In this document: positions 17,057-27,453 of the stretch, in pieces | How positions within the stretch are numbered: the stretch's first letter is position 1 | How the letters are laid out: the number at the start of each line of letters is the position of its first letter | Assembly: GCA_021298815.1 (NCBI GenBank) | Contig: JAJTHE010000021.1 | Location: 84,479 to 148,478, forward strand | Reading direction: 5' to 3' | Length of the DNA stretch: 64,000 nt | From: Betaproteobacteria bacterium | GTDB taxonomy: Bacteria > Pseudomonadota > Gammaproteobacteria > Burkholderiales > CAIKXV01 | Notes under the pieces: generated by a model | What the model was told of the DNA's origin: nothing | Databases searched by the model: none | What the model saw: only the letters and a program-made list of their open reading frames with translations | Program-made: the position numbers and the translations under genes

Positions 17057-19294
17057 CTAGACCCGCCGCAAACCCTCCAGCAGCTTCGCCGGCGTGAACG
17101 GTACCGAGCGCATCCGCACCCCGGTGGCATCGAAGATCGCATTCGAGATCGCCGAGGGCACGACCGCCGCGGTAGGTTCGCCCGCGCCCCAGGGCGCCTC
17201 GCGCGGGCGATCGATCAGGTCGATCACCACGTCGGGTGCATCCGGGAAGCGCAGGATCGGATAGGTCGCCCAGTCGCGGCTGGTGACGGTGGAACGGTCG
17301 AAGCGCAGTTCCTCGAACAGCGCGCGGCTCGCGGTCTGCACCACGTTGCCTTCGATCTGGTTCTTCAGGCCGTCGGGGTTGATGATCTGCCCGCAGTCGT
17401 GGGCGACGAAGAAGCGGGTCACGCGCACATGCCCGGTCTTCCGGTTGACCTCCACCTCGGCCACCGCGGCGACGTAGGTGCGCACCAGCTCGTACTTGAC
17501 GTAGGACACGCCGCGACCGCGCAGCACATCGCCGCTGCCGCCACCGCGGGCGTTCGGGCCGCCGCGCGGCTGCCAGGCGGCGAGCTTCGCCACCCGTTCC
17601 AGCGCTTCCACGCCGCGCCGGTCGTCCAGCGCGCGGATGCGGAACATGAGCGGATCGACGCCGGTCGCATGCGCAAGCTCGTCGATGAACACCTCGTTGC
17701 CGAAGGTGTTCTGCATCCGCCCCGGTGTGCGGATCCAAGATGGACGGAACGGCGTGTGGGCGAGCCGGTGCGCGACCGAGCGGATGTTCGGGAACCGGTA
17801 CTGGATCGCCAGGTGGTTCTGCACGCTGCCCGGGTGCGAGGCATCCACCGGCATGCCTGCGTGCTCGGCGGCGACCAGCGTCGCGCGCGATACCGACTGG
17901 CCGGCCGGTATCCAAGCCTCGGAAGACCATGCGACCACGTTGCCCAGGCTGTCGAGCGCGGCGACGTAGTCGATGAGCGTCGGCGGTCCCTTGGGATCCC
18001 ATACATGCTCGTCGGCACGGCTCCACTGTACCCGCACCGGCTGCTTGAACGAGCGGGCGATCAGCGCGGCGTCGGCCGCGGCGTCCTCGTGGCCGTTGCG
18101 GCCATAGCAGCCGGAACCTTCGATGTAGCTGCAGCGGACCTGCTCGGCCGGCAGCGAGAACATGTCGGCGAGCTGCCGGCGCAGTTCGTGCGTCTGCTGC
18201 GAGGCGCTCCAGCAGTGCAGGTTGCCGTCGGTCCACTGCGCCACGGCGCAGGACGGGCCGATCGAGCCGTGGGTGTGGATCGCGAAGTCGAAGGTGGCGC
18301 GTAGCGTGCGGGCCGCCTTCTCGACCACCTCAGGTGCCTTGCCGACGTTCTGCGTGACCTCGTCGCGCAGCACCGGGGTGCGCCGCACTTCGTCCCACAG
18401 CCGGTCCATCGCCGGCAGGCCTTCCCAGTTCGCCCACTCCGCTCGCAGCGCGCGCGCGGCCCGGATCGATGCCCACTCGTCGCGCGCGACCACCGCGAGG
18501 AAGTTGCCGTGCCGCACGGTCGCGACATAGCCGGGGATACGCTTCGCCGCGCTGTCGTCGACTTCGCCGAGGCGGCCGCGCATCGTCGGCGGCCGCACCA
18601 CGCGCGCATGCAGCATGCCGGGCAGGCGGAAGTCGTGCATGAACTCGAAGCGGCCGGTGACGATCGCCGGGATGTCCACGCGCGGCACCGGCTTGCCCAC
18701 CACGGTGTACGTGGCCGGGTCCTTGGTGCGGACCTTGGCGTCGACCTTGAGCGCGAACTGGCGGCCGCCGATCAGCTCGCCATAGGCCAGGCGACGCCCG
18801 TCCGCGGCGACCACGGCGCCGGCCTGCGTCGACAACGAGGCTGCCGGCAGGGTCCAGCGGCGTGCGGACTCCTCGATCAGTGCGGCGCGCGCGGTGGCCG
18901 CCGCCCGCCGTACCTCGACGCCGCCGCGCGAGATCGACACGCTGCTGATCGTCGCGCCCTGGTCGGGCGTGAGCAGGGTGTCGCCCTGCACGACGTCGAT
19001 GCGCTCCAGCGGCGTGTCGAGTTCCTCGGCGGCGATCTGCATCAGCGCGGTGCGCACGCCAGTGCCGAGGTCGACCTTGCCCGAGTACACGGTCACCCGT
19101 CCGTCGGCGCCGATGGCGAGGAAGCCGTCCACCTCGGACAGCGACAGGCTCTTCGGGGCCACGTGCCCCTTCGCCGCCACGGCGGCCGCGGCGTTCGTCG
19201 ATGCGCCTGATGCGAACGACACGACCATCGCGCCGCCTGCGAGCAGGAAGGTCCTGCGGTCGATCGATGGCGAGTCCATACCGGTTGCGTCCAT
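17057..19294 (-). CDS. Molybdopterin-binding (large) subunit of xanthine dehydrogenase family hydroxylase, TAT-type N-terminus (isoquinoline/nicotinate dehydrogenase-like)
   Basis: DRRTFLLAGGAMVVSFASG N-terminus; GKVDLGTGVRTALMQIAAEELD...HGSIGPSCAVAQW...GSGCYGRNGHEDAAADAALIARSFKQPVRVQWSRADE. Confidence 0.9.
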   Translation of the reverse strand: MDATGMDSPSIDRRTFLLAGGAMVVSFASGASTNAAAAVAAKGHVAPKSLSLSEVDGFLAIGADGRVTVYSGKVDLGTGVRTALMQIAAEELDTPLERIDVVQGDTLLTPDQGATISSVSISRGGVEVRRAAATARAALIEESARRWTLPAASLSTQAGAVVAADGRRLAYGELIGGRQFALKVDAKVRTKDPATYTVVGKPVPRVDIPAIVTGRFEFMHDFRLPGMLHARVVRPPTMRGRLGEVDDSAAKRIPGYVATVRHGNFLAVVARDEWASIRAARALRAEWANWEGLPAMDRLWDEVRRTPVLRDEVTQNVGKAPEVVEKAARTLRATFDFAIHTHGSIGPSCAVAQWTDGNLHCWSASQQTHELRRQLADMFSLPAEQVRCSYIEGSGCYGRNGHEDAAADAALIARSFKQPVRVQWSRADEHVWDPKGPPTLIDYVAALDSLGNVVAWSSEAWIPAGQSVSRATLVAAEHAGMPVDASHPGSVQNHLAIQYRFPNIRSVAHRLAHTPFRPSWIRTPGRMQNTFGNEVFIDELAHATGVDPLMFRIRALDDRRGVEALERVAKLAAWQPRGGPNARGGGSGDVLRGRGVSYVKYELVRTYVAAVAEVEVNRKTGHVRVTRFFVAHDCGQIINPDGLKNQIEGNVVQTASRALFEELRFDRSTVTSRDWATYPILRFPDAPDVVIDLIDRPREAPWGAGEPTAAVVPSAISNAIFDATGVRMRSVPFTPAKLLEGLRRV

Positions 19295-19307
19295 GGTCGT
19301 CCCCTGG

Positions 19308-19778
19308 TCAGGCCATCGTCGAAGCGGCGCGCTTCACGGCGCGCACGATGCGCACGTGCGTGCCGCAGCGGCAGAGGTTCCCGGCCAGTGCCGCGCGGAT
19401 CTCCTCGTCGCTGGGCGAGCGGTTGCGCTCGAGCAGGGCCTTGGCCTGCATGATCATGCCGTTGATGCAGTAGCCGCACTGCACGGCCTGTTCGTCGATG
19501 AAGGCCTGCTGCAGCGGATGCAGCCTGCCGGCATCGCCGATGCCTTCGAGCGTGGTCACCGGCTTGCCCGCCGCGGCAGACACCGGCACCGAACAGGACC
19601 GCACGGCCTGCCCGCCCAACTGCACCGTGCAGGCGCCGCATTGGCCGAGCCCGCAACCGAACTGCGGTCCGCGCAGGCCGACCTGGTTGCGCAGCGCATA
19701 GAGCAGCGGCATGTCCGGGTCGTCCACCGTGACGCGGGTGGTGCGCCCGTTGACCCGCAGGGCGTACGTGTGTGCCAT
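19308..19778 (-). CDS. (2Fe-2S) small subunit of xanthine dehydrogenase family hydroxylase
   Basis: CGLGQCGACTVQLGG...QCGYCINGMIMQAKALL...LCRCGTHVRIVRAVKRA: two [2Fe-2S] motifs. Confidence 0.95.
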   Translation of the reverse strand: MAHTYALRVNGRTTRVTVDDPDMPLLYALRNQVGLRGPQFGCGLGQCGACTVQLGGQAVRSCSVPVSAAAGKPVTTLEGIGDAGRLHPLQQAFIDEQAVQCGYCINGMIMQAKALLERNRSPSDEEIRAALAGNLCRCGTHVRIVRAVKRAASTMA

Positions 19779-19979
19779 GGGTCCGATCCCCCGATGTGGT
19801 TTCCCTGGCCCCGGTCTTCGCGGGGATCCGATGACACCCAGCATACACCGACACTTGACGATCGCGCGCGGGCCTCCGAACATGCGCGATCGCTGCAGTT
19901 TGGCCCGGCTCTTGCTTGCCGTGCGTTGGCCATCCGCTGGCCATCCGTTCCCTCATGTCAACCGTACTGGCGAAGCCTC

Positions 19980-21002
19980 GTGACCTCCCGACCGTCCCTT
20001 CCTTCCGTTCCTCCGCGCCGCGTGGCCGTCCCGCGCCGATCCATCCTTGCCCTGCACCTGGCCACCATGCCGGCCCTGCTGCCCGCGCTCCTGGCAACGC
20101 CAGCTTTCGCCCAGTCCTGGCCCGAGAAGCCGATGCGCATCATCGTGCCCTGGGCGCCTGGCGGCAGCACCGACATCGTCGGGCGCATGCTGGCGTCCGA
20201 CCTGTCCAGGCGCTTCAGCCAGAACGTGGTGATCGAGAACCGCGCCGGTGCGGGTTCCATCGTCGGCCTCGAGTTCGCCGCCGCCGCCGCCCCGGACGGC
20301 TACACCTGGATGCTAACCTCCACCGGCTACGGCTTCATCATCCAGAAGGCCAAGGTCGACCTGGTCAACAGCTTCGCGCCGGTCGCGATGATCGGCACCA
20401 GCGACAGCGCGCTGGTGGTGCACCCGGCGTTCCCGGTGAACAACGTGAAGGAACTGATCGCGATCGCGCGCAAGCGGCCGAACGAGATCAACTTTGCCTC
20501 CTCCGGCATCGGCGGCTTCCCCCACCTGAACACCGAACTGTTCATGCTGCTGTCGAAGACGCGCATGACGCACGTGCCGTTCAAGGGCGGCGGCCCGGCG
20601 CTCGCCGACAACGTCGCCGGCAACTCGCAGCTGCAGATCGGTTCGCTGCCCGGTGCGCTGCCGTTCATCAAGAGCGGGCGCCTGCGGCTGATCGCGATGG
20701 GCGGTCCGAAGCGCAACCCGGCCTTCCCCGACGTGCCCACCATAAACGAGTCCGGCCTGCCGGGCTACGAATCGCAGATCTGGTTCGGCCTGTTCGCGCC
20801 GCGTGCGACGCCGCCGAACATCATCGGGCAGATGCACGGTGCGATCAACGCCGTGCTCGAGACGCCAGACATGGTGCGCCGGCTCGACGAGCAGGGCGTG
20901 ATGATCTCGCGCCGCACCACCGCCGAGTTCGCGAAGCTGATGGAAGTCGAGACCGCGAAGTGGGCGAAGGTGATCAAGGCGGCGAACGTCACCGGCGAAT
21001 GA
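19980..21002 (+). CDS. TTT substrate-binding protein (TctC/Bug family); start uncertain (GTG 19980 chosen)
   Basis: LLATPAFAQSWPEKPMRIIVPWAPGGSTDIVGRMLASDLSRRFSQNVVIENRAGAGS...MTHVPFKGGGPA. Confidence 0.92.
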   Translation: MTSRPSLPSVPPRRVAVPRRSILALHLATMPALLPALLATPAFAQSWPEKPMRIIVPWAPGGSTDIVGRMLASDLSRRFSQNVVIENRAGAGSIVGLEFAAAAAPDGYTWMLTSTGYGFIIQKAKVDLVNSFAPVAMIGTSDSALVVHPAFPVNNVKELIAIARKRPNEINFASSGIGGFPHLNTELFMLLSKTRMTHVPFKGGGPALADNVAGNSQLQIGSLPGALPFIKSGRLRLIAMGGPKRNPAFPDVPTINESGLPGYESQIWFGLFAPRATPPNIIGQMHGAINAVLETPDMVRRLDEQGVMISRRTTAEFAKLMEVETAKWAKVIKAANVTGE

Positions 21003-21082
21003 CCGCGCCCGCATGGGCATCCCTCACCGAGCGCACCTGATCCAGCGCACCTGATCCAGCGTACCCACCCGGAGGCCTGAAG

Positions 21083-22072
21083 ATGACCGTGAAGACCGGT
21101 ACAGCGGCACTGTGCGCAGCAATGATCACCGTTTCACCCCTGGTCGCCAGCCTCTCGCAGGCGCAGGATGCATGGCCGTCCCGGCCGATCACGCTGATCG
21201 TGCCGTTCCCGCCCGGTGGCGCGGGCGACATCGTCGCCCGGCCGCTGGCAAACCAGCTCGAACGTCTGTTCAAGCAGCCGGTCATCGTCACCAACCGTCC
21301 CGGGGCCGCGGGTGCGATCGGCACCGCGGCGGCGGCCGCAGCGAAGCCCGACGGCTACACGCTGCTGGTGACGATCTCCTCGTTCAGCACGGTGCCCGAG
21401 GTCGATGCCCTGTTCAAGCGGCCGCAGGCCTTCACCCGCGAACAGTTCATCCCGATCGCCCGCCTGACCGCCGATCCGCCGCTGCTGGTGGCCAACCCGG
21501 CGGCGCAGTGGCGATCGGTGAAGGAACTGGTCGCCGCCGCACGCAAACGGCCGGGCGAGATGTTCTACGCGCACTCGGGCCTGTATGCCCCGCAGCACAC
21601 GGCGATGGAGATCTTCGCCACCGCGGCAGGCATCCGGCTGCAGGACGTTCCCTACGTGGGCGGTGCGCCCGCGATGGCGGCGGTGCTCGGCGGGCATGCC
21701 ACCATGCTGGCTGCCTCGCCTGCCCTGTCGTCGCCGCATGTAAAGGCAGGCAAGGTGCGGGTCTACGGCACCTGGGGTGCCGAGCGCAACGCGCTCTACC
21801 CCGACGTGCCGACGCTGATCGAGCTCGGCTACAAGGCCGAGTTCTACAACTGGACGGGGGTGTTCGCCCTGCGCGGCACGCCTGAGCCTGTCGTGCGCCA
21901 GCTGCGCGACGCGGTGCGCCAGGTCGTCACCGGCGAGGAATACCGTTCGGCGATGTCAAAGGTGCTGACGCCGGTGGCCTTCCAGGACTCCCCGGAGTTC
22001 CAGAAGTTCCTCGAGGTGGACGCGCGGCGGGTGGGCGAGGCGATCCGGACGATGCGCAAGCCTTCGGAGTAG
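21083..22072 (+). CDS. TTT substrate-binding protein (TctC/Bug family), divergent central region
   Basis: QAQDAWPSRPITLIVPFPPGGAGDIVARPLANQLERLFKQPVIVTNRPGAAG...LQDVPYVGGAPA. Confidence 0.92.
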   Translation: MTVKTGTAALCAAMITVSPLVASLSQAQDAWPSRPITLIVPFPPGGAGDIVARPLANQLERLFKQPVIVTNRPGAAGAIGTAAAAAAKPDGYTLLVTISSFSTVPEVDALFKRPQAFTREQFIPIARLTADPPLLVANPAAQWRSVKELVAAARKRPGEMFYAHSGLYAPQHTAMEIFATAAGIRLQDVPYVGGAPAMAAVLGGHATMLAASPALSSPHVKAGKVRVYGTWGAERNALYPDVPTLIELGYKAEFYNWTGVFALRGTPEPVVRQLRDAVRQVVTGEEYRSAMSKVLTPVAFQDSPEFQKFLEVDARRVGEAIRTMRKPSE

Positions 22073-22087
22073 GCAACTCGGCGGCCT

Positions 22088-22606
22088 TCAGCGCCGGACT
22101 GCCACCCGCTGCACCATCGCAGGCTTCGGGCTCGCGACCTCGCCCTCCTCGAACGCCAGCACGGCCAGGCCGGGGAAGGCGGTGCGAAGTTCCCCCGGCC
22201 GCAGCAGGAACGCCGGGTTGGTCGGCCGTCCGAAGCGCTCGTTGCCGAGCATGAACGTTTCGTAGACCAGCAGCCCGCCTGCGTCCAGGGCGGCTGCGAT
22301 CCGCGGGAACAGCGGGCGATGCAGGTAGTTGGTGACCACGATCGCGGCGAAGCGTCGCTCGCCCAGCGGCCACGGGCTGCCGTCCTCGAGGTCTGCCGGG
22401 ATGTACTCGACGCCGGGCAGGTCGCGCAGGGTGTCCGGTCCGCCAGGGTCGAGCGGCTGCCGGTCGACCGCGACCACCGGCAGGCCGCGCGCCGCGAACC
22501 AGCGCGCGTGGCGGCCGCTGCCGCAGGCGAGGTCGAGCACCGGGCCGGTGGCGACCTGGGCGCCCCAGCGGGTGACCCAGGGAGAGGGCGGGATGGGCAG
22601 CGTCAT
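22088..22606 (-). CDS. Class I SAM-dependent methyltransferase
   Basis: GPVLDLACGSGRHARWFAARGLPVVAVDRQ...AIVVTNYLHRPLFPRIAAALDAGGLLVYETF. Confidence 0.85.
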   Translation of the reverse strand: MTLPIPPSPWVTRWGAQVATGPVLDLACGSGRHARWFAARGLPVVAVDRQPLDPGGPDTLRDLPGVEYIPADLEDGSPWPLGERRFAAIVVTNYLHRPLFPRIAAALDAGGLLVYETFMLGNERFGRPTNPAFLLRPGELRTAFPGLAVLAFEEGEVASPKPAMVQRVAVRR

Positions 22607-22676
22607 GTCGCGATGGTATTCGAGCCCCGGGGCTGAAGTCGCATCGTCAGGCCCCCGATCTGCTACCGTCCGGCGC

Positions 22677-24857
22677 ATGTCCCTCTCCCCATACCTCTTC
22701 TCCCCCCGCGGCATCGCCATCGTCGGCGCCAGCGGCGACATCACGCGCTTCGGCGGCCAGACGGTACGTGCGCTGAACACCTCGGGATATGCCGGGGGCA
22801 TCTACCCGGTGAATCCGAAGTACGCCGAGATCGATGGCCGCCGGTCGTATGCGTCGGTCTCCGCGATCGACGGGCCATGCGACCTCGCGGTGATCGCGCT
22901 GCCGGCGGCACACGTGGCCGGTGTGGTGGCCGAGTGCGCGCGCAAGGGCATCGGCCATGCGGTCGTTCTGGGCGGCGGCTTCCGCGAGATCGGGCCCGAG
23001 GGCGAGCGGCTCGAGCAGGAGATGCTCGTGGCTGCGCGGGCCGGCGGCGTACGGCTGATCGGGCCGAACTGCATCGGGCTGGTGAACGTGCATGCCCACG
23101 TGGTCGCGGCGTTCGGCAGCCTGACCCGTCCGCCGAAGCTGCAGCCCGGCGGCGTGTCGGTCGCGGTGCAGAGCGGCGGCTTCGGCATGAGCGTGGTGAT
23201 CCAGGCGGCGATCGCCGGGGTGGGCTTCCGCCATGTCGTTGCGACCGGCAGCGAGTCGGACATAACGATGCCGGAACTGCTCGACCACTATGTAGACGAC
23301 CCGCAGACGAAGGTGATCTTCGCCTACATCGAAGGCGTGGCCGACGGACGTGCGCTGATGGCTGCGCTTGATCGCGCGCGCGCGGCGGGCAAGCCGGTGG
23401 TGGTGTGGAAGGCGGGCAAGACGGGGCAGGGCGCGCGCGCGGCGGCTTCGCATACGGCCAACCTCACGAGTACCTATGCGGTCTACCGCGCGGCGCTGCA
23501 CCAGTGTGGCGTCGTCGAAGTGTCGAGCGCGGAACAGGTGGTTGATTTCCTGGTCGGGCATGCGGGCGCGTCACTGCTGGCGTCGGAGGCTGCGCAGCCG
23601 TCATGGCCAGCCCGCGTGCCGAAGGGGCGCAACGTGGCGATCGTCACCAACACCGGCGGATCCGCGGTGGTGTTCGCCGATGCGGCCGACGAAGCGCAGC
23701 TGTCGCTGGTGCCGTTGGGCGAGGTGACCCAGGCGCGGCTGCGCGAGCTGCTGCCGCCACTGGCGGCCGTGGGCAACCCGGTGGATACCACCGCCGGCTA
23801 TCCGCGGCCGGAGCACGAGGCGTCGTTCCGCGCGGCGTTCGAGACGCTGCTCGCCGACCCGGAGGTGCACCAGCTGTGCGTGCTGTTCGGTACGATCATG
23901 GGCCCGTCGTTCGCGCTCGGCGCGCGCGTGCTGGCGGAGGCGGCGGTGAAGTTCGACAAGCCGGTGTTCGCGGTGAGCGCGGTGCCGGCGTCGGTGTCGA
24001 GCGTCGGGCACGCGTTCTTCGCCGGGGCCGGCATACCGCTGCTGTCCTCGCCCAACCGCGCGGCGCAGGTGATGGGCCAGCTCGCCGATTTCGCGCAGGC
24101 GCGCCGGCGGGGCGCGGCGGTCTCGCCGACCGCGCAGGTGCCGCCCCTTCGGCATCCGCTGCCGGCGGGCGATGTCACGCTCGACGAGCTCGAGAGCAAG
24201 GCGGTGCTGCGGGCGGCCGGCATCCCGGTGACGGCCGATGTCTGCATTCCGCTCGATGCGGCGCTGCTGCAAGGCGGGCGCAGCGGGCAGGCACGGGACG
24301 CCGGGAAGATCGCCTTCCCCGTCGCGCTGAAGCTGCTGTCGCGCGACATCGCGCACAAGAGCGACATCGGCGGGGTGCGCGTGGGCATCCGCGATGCGGC
24401 CGCGCTGGTCGAGGCGGCCCGTGAGATGCTGTCGCGGGCGTGCGCCGAGGCGCCCGAGGCGCGGCTGGGCGGGCTGCTCGCCTGTCCGATGGTCGAGGGT
24501 GGCATCGAGACGATCGTCGGCGTGGTGAACGACGAGACCTTCGGGCCGGTGGTCGCGCTCGGGCTCGGTGGCGTGCTGGCCGAGACGCTGAAGGACGTGG
24601 TGTTCCGCATCGCGCCGTTCGATCGCGACGAGGCGTGGTCGATGATCGCCGAGCTGCGTGCGGCCGCGGTGTTCGACGGCCCGCGCGGCCGGCCGGTGGC
24701 CGACCGGGCTGCGCTGGCGGATGTGCTGGTCAAGGTGTCGGCGCTGGCGTGGACGCTGCGCGAGCGCATCGCCGAGCTCGACATCAACCCGCTGGTCGTG
24801 CGGGCGGACGGCGAGGGGGTGGTGGCTCTGGATGCGCTGCTGGTGCTGCGCGGCTGA
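22677..24857 (+). CDS. Acetate--CoA ligase (ADP-forming)/acyl-CoA synthetase family, fused alpha-beta subunits
   Basis: PRGIAIVGASGDITRFGGQTVRAL...VIALPAAHVAGVV...GPNCIGLVN...AIVTNTGGSAVVFADAADEAQL...HKSDIGGVRVGIRDAAAL...GLGGVLAETLKDVVFRIAPF...LDINPLVV. Confidence 0.92.
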   Translation: MSLSPYLFSPRGIAIVGASGDITRFGGQTVRALNTSGYAGGIYPVNPKYAEIDGRRSYASVSAIDGPCDLAVIALPAAHVAGVVAECARKGIGHAVVLGGGFREIGPEGERLEQEMLVAARAGGVRLIGPNCIGLVNVHAHVVAAFGSLTRPPKLQPGGVSVAVQSGGFGMSVVIQAAIAGVGFRHVVATGSESDITMPELLDHYVDDPQTKVIFAYIEGVADGRALMAALDRARAAGKPVVVWKAGKTGQGARAAASHTANLTSTYAVYRAALHQCGVVEVSSAEQVVDFLVGHAGASLLASEAAQPSWPARVPKGRNVAIVTNTGGSAVVFADAADEAQLSLVPLGEVTQARLRELLPPLAAVGNPVDTTAGYPRPEHEASFRAAFETLLADPEVHQLCVLFGTIMGPSFALGARVLAEAAVKFDKPVFAVSAVPASVSSVGHAFFAGAGIPLLSSPNRAAQVMGQLADFAQARRRGAAVSPTAQVPPLRHPLPAGDVTLDELESKAVLRAAGIPVTADVCIPLDAALLQGGRSGQARDAGKIAFPVALKLLSRDIAHKSDIGGVRVGIRDAAALVEAAREMLSRACAEAPEARLGGLLACPMVEGGIETIVGVVNDETFGPVVALGLGGVLAETLKDVVFRIAPFDRDEAWSMIAELRAAAVFDGPRGRPVADRAALADVLVKVSALAWTLRERIAELDINPLVVRADGEGVVALDALLVLRG

Positions 24858-24877
24858 TCAGCGGTTCCCGGGAAGGG

Positions 24878-25894
24878 TCATGGCCGGATCCCCGCATCCC
24901 GGATCGCCTTGCCCCATTTCGCGATCTCCGCCTTGTGGAAGGCGCGGAACTCCTCGGCGCTGCTGCCGACGCCCTCGATGCCCAGGCCGGCAAAGGTCTC
25001 GGCGGTCTCCGGTGCCTTCACCGCCCTGACCACCGCGGCGGTCAGCACCTGCGCGATCGGCCGCGGCACCGCCGCCGGTGCGCACATGCCCTGCCAGCTC
25101 ACGCCCTCGAAGCCGGGCACGCCGCTGTCGGCGATCGGCACCAGCGACGGCATCAGCGGCGAGCGCGTGCGCTTGGAGATGCCCAGCGCGCGCACGCGGC
25201 CCGACTTGATGTGCTGCACCGATGCGCTGATGGAGTCGAACATCATCTGCAGGTTGCCGGCGAGCAGGTCGTTGGTGGCCGGTGCCGTGCCCTTGTAGGG
25301 CACGTGCGTCGCCTTGATGCCGGTCATCGACACGAAGATCTCGGTGATCAGGTGCGAGGCCGAGCCGATGCCGGCCGACCCGAAGCTGATCGAGCCCGGC
25401 TTCGCCCGGGCGAGCGCGATCAGCTCCTGGACGCTGCCGGCCGGCGAGTTCGCCGGCACCAGAAGGACGAACGGTGCGCTGGAGACCATCGACAGCGGTG
25501 CGAAGTCGCGGATCGGGTCGTACTTAACTTTCGACAGCAGCGGGTTGAACACCGCGACGCTGGAGGTGCAGAGCAGGATTGTGTGGCCGTCGGGCCGCGC
25601 GGCCGTTGTGAGTTCGGCCGCGATCGAGCCGCCGGCACCCGCACGGTTGTCGACCACCACCGTCTGCCCCATGTTCTCGCCCATCTTCTGCGCGACGATG
25701 CGCGCGACGATGTCGGCGACGCCGCCGGGTGCGAAGGGGACGATCATGCGCAGCGGACGCTCGGGAAAACCTGGAGATTGCGCGGCTGCCGGGGCGGAGG
25801 GCACCGCGAAAAGGATGGCAAGGGCGGCGATGGTTCCCTGCGCAGCCAGTGCTGGCCGGCGGGCGTGAGCCGGATGGTGGAGCGGACGGAACAT
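24878..25894 (-). CDS. tctC: TTT substrate-binding protein (TctC) in operon with tctBA
   Basis: PAAAQSPGFPERPLRMIVPFAPGGVADIVARIVAQKMGENMGQTVVVDNRAGAGG...ATHVPYKGTAPA; downstream of tctB-tctA. Confidence 0.93.
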   Translation of the reverse strand: MFRPLHHPAHARRPALAAQGTIAALAILFAVPSAPAAAQSPGFPERPLRMIVPFAPGGVADIVARIVAQKMGENMGQTVVVDNRAGAGGSIAAELTTAARPDGHTILLCTSSVAVFNPLLSKVKYDPIRDFAPLSMVSSAPFVLLVPANSPAGSVQELIALARAKPGSISFGSAGIGSASHLITEIFVSMTGIKATHVPYKGTAPATNDLLAGNLQMMFDSISASVQHIKSGRVRALGISKRTRSPLMPSLVPIADSGVPGFEGVSWQGMCAPAAVPRPIAQVLTAAVVRAVKAPETAETFAGLGIEGVGSSAEEFRAFHKAEIAKWGKAIRDAGIRP

Positions 25895-25941
25895 CGGCAG
25901 GGCCTCCTTCGGTGCAGTATGGCACGGAGGCGTTTGCCGAT

Positions 25942-27453
25942 TCACCCCTCTGTCTCGAGTTTCACCCGCCGGCCGCGGAAGCGCAGGCGCCGGATCGCCC
26001 AGGGCGCGCACAGCGACACCGCGGTGAGCGCGAGGAAAACGACCACGATCGGGCGCTCGAGCAGCAGGTGCAGGTCTCCCTGGGTCATGATCATCGACTG
26101 GCGCAGCGCCTCTTCCATCCGGCCGCCGAGCACCAGGCCCAGGATCACCGGCGCGAGCGGAAAGCCGTGCCGGCGCATGTAGAAGCCGAGCACGCCGAAG
26201 CCGCAGAGGAACAGCAGGTCGAGCAGCTGCTGGTTCGTGTTGTAGACGCCCACCACGCAGATCACCATGATCACCGGCAGAAGCAGGGTCATCGGTACGT
26301 AGAGCAGGCGCACGAACAACCCGACCAGCGGCAGGTTCAGGATCAGCAGCATCACGTTGCCGACGTACAGCGCGGCGATCAGCCCCCAGGCCACTTCGGG
26401 ATGCTGGGTGAACATCAGCGGGCCGGGGTTGATGTTGAGCGAGATCAGCGCGATCAGCAGGATCGCGGTGGTGCCCGATCCGGGTATGCCAAGCGTGAGC
26501 ATCGGCACCATCGCACCCGCGCTGGCGGCATTGTTCGCGGACTCGGGTGCAGCCACGCCCCGGATCTCGCCCTTGCCGAAGCGCTCGGGATGCTTGCTCA
26601 CCTGCGTTTCGACCGAGTACGACAGGAACGAGGCGACGCCCGCGCCGGCGCCCGGCATGATGCCGACCAGGAAGCCGATCACGCTGCCGCGGCCGATCGA
26701 GCCGAGGCTGTCGCGGATCTCCCTCAGGGAGATGAACAACCGGTGCCGGATCACGCTGCGCGCCGTGCCCGCTCGAAGCTCGTTCGTGTTCAGCAGCACT
26801 TCCGAGATCGCGAAAAGCCCGATGGTCACGATCAGGAACTCGATGCCGTCGAGCAGCTCGGGCATGTTGAACACGAAGCGCTGCACGCCGGTGACGTCGG
26901 TGCCGATGGTGGAGATCATGAGGCCGAAGGTCATCGCCAGCAGGCCCTTGGCGAGCGAGTTTCCGGACAGCGCGGCCACCGACGACAGGCCGAAGATCAT
27001 CAGCACGAAGTACTCCGGCGGGCCGAAGCTCAGCGCCCAGTCGGCGATCGCGGGTGCGAAGAACATCAGCGCGACCACGCCGCTGGTGCCGGCGATGAAG
27101 GAGCCGATGGCGGCGATGCAAAGCGCCGGCCCGGCGCGTCCCTGCAGTGCCATCTGGTGGCCGTCCAGGCACGTGACCACCGAGGAGGTTTCCCCTGGCA
27201 CGTTGAGCAGGATGGATGTCGTCGAGCCACCGTACATCGCACCGCTGTAGAGCGCGGCCAGCATGATGACTGCGCCCACCGGGTTCATCGTGAGCACGAT
27301 CGGCAGCAGCACCGCCAGCGCGCCGGCCGGGCCGATGCCGGGCAGCACGCCGACCACGGTGCCGAGGAAGGCGCCGATGAACGCCAGCATCAGGTTCTCG
27401 GGCCGCAGTGCCACTTCGAAGCCGCTTGCCAGCAACGGCAGTACGTCTCCCAT
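25942..27453 (-). CDS. tctA: TTT large membrane subunit TctA
   Basis: FLGTVVGVLPGIGPAGALAVLLPIVLTMNPVGAVIMLAALYSGAMYGGSTTSILLNVPGETSSVVTCLDGHQMA...GIMPGAGAGVASFLSY...ESANNAASAGAMVPMLTLGIPGSGTTAILLIAL. Confidence 0.97.
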   Translation of the reverse strand: MGDVLPLLASGFEVALRPENLMLAFIGAFLGTVVGVLPGIGPAGALAVLLPIVLTMNPVGAVIMLAALYSGAMYGGSTTSILLNVPGETSSVVTCLDGHQMALQGRAGPALCIAAIGSFIAGTSGVVALMFFAPAIADWALSFGPPEYFVLMIFGLSSVAALSGNSLAKGLLAMTFGLMISTIGTDVTGVQRFVFNMPELLDGIEFLIVTIGLFAISEVLLNTNELRAGTARSVIRHRLFISLREIRDSLGSIGRGSVIGFLVGIMPGAGAGVASFLSYSVETQVSKHPERFGKGEIRGVAAPESANNAASAGAMVPMLTLGIPGSGTTAILLIALISLNINPGPLMFTQHPEVAWGLIAALYVGNVMLLILNLPLVGLFVRLLYVPMTLLLPVIMVICVVGVYNTNQQLLDLLFLCGFGVLGFYMRRHGFPLAPVILGLVLGGRMEEALRQSMIMTQGDLHLLLERPIVVVFLALTAVSLCAPWAIRRLRFRGRRVKLETEG

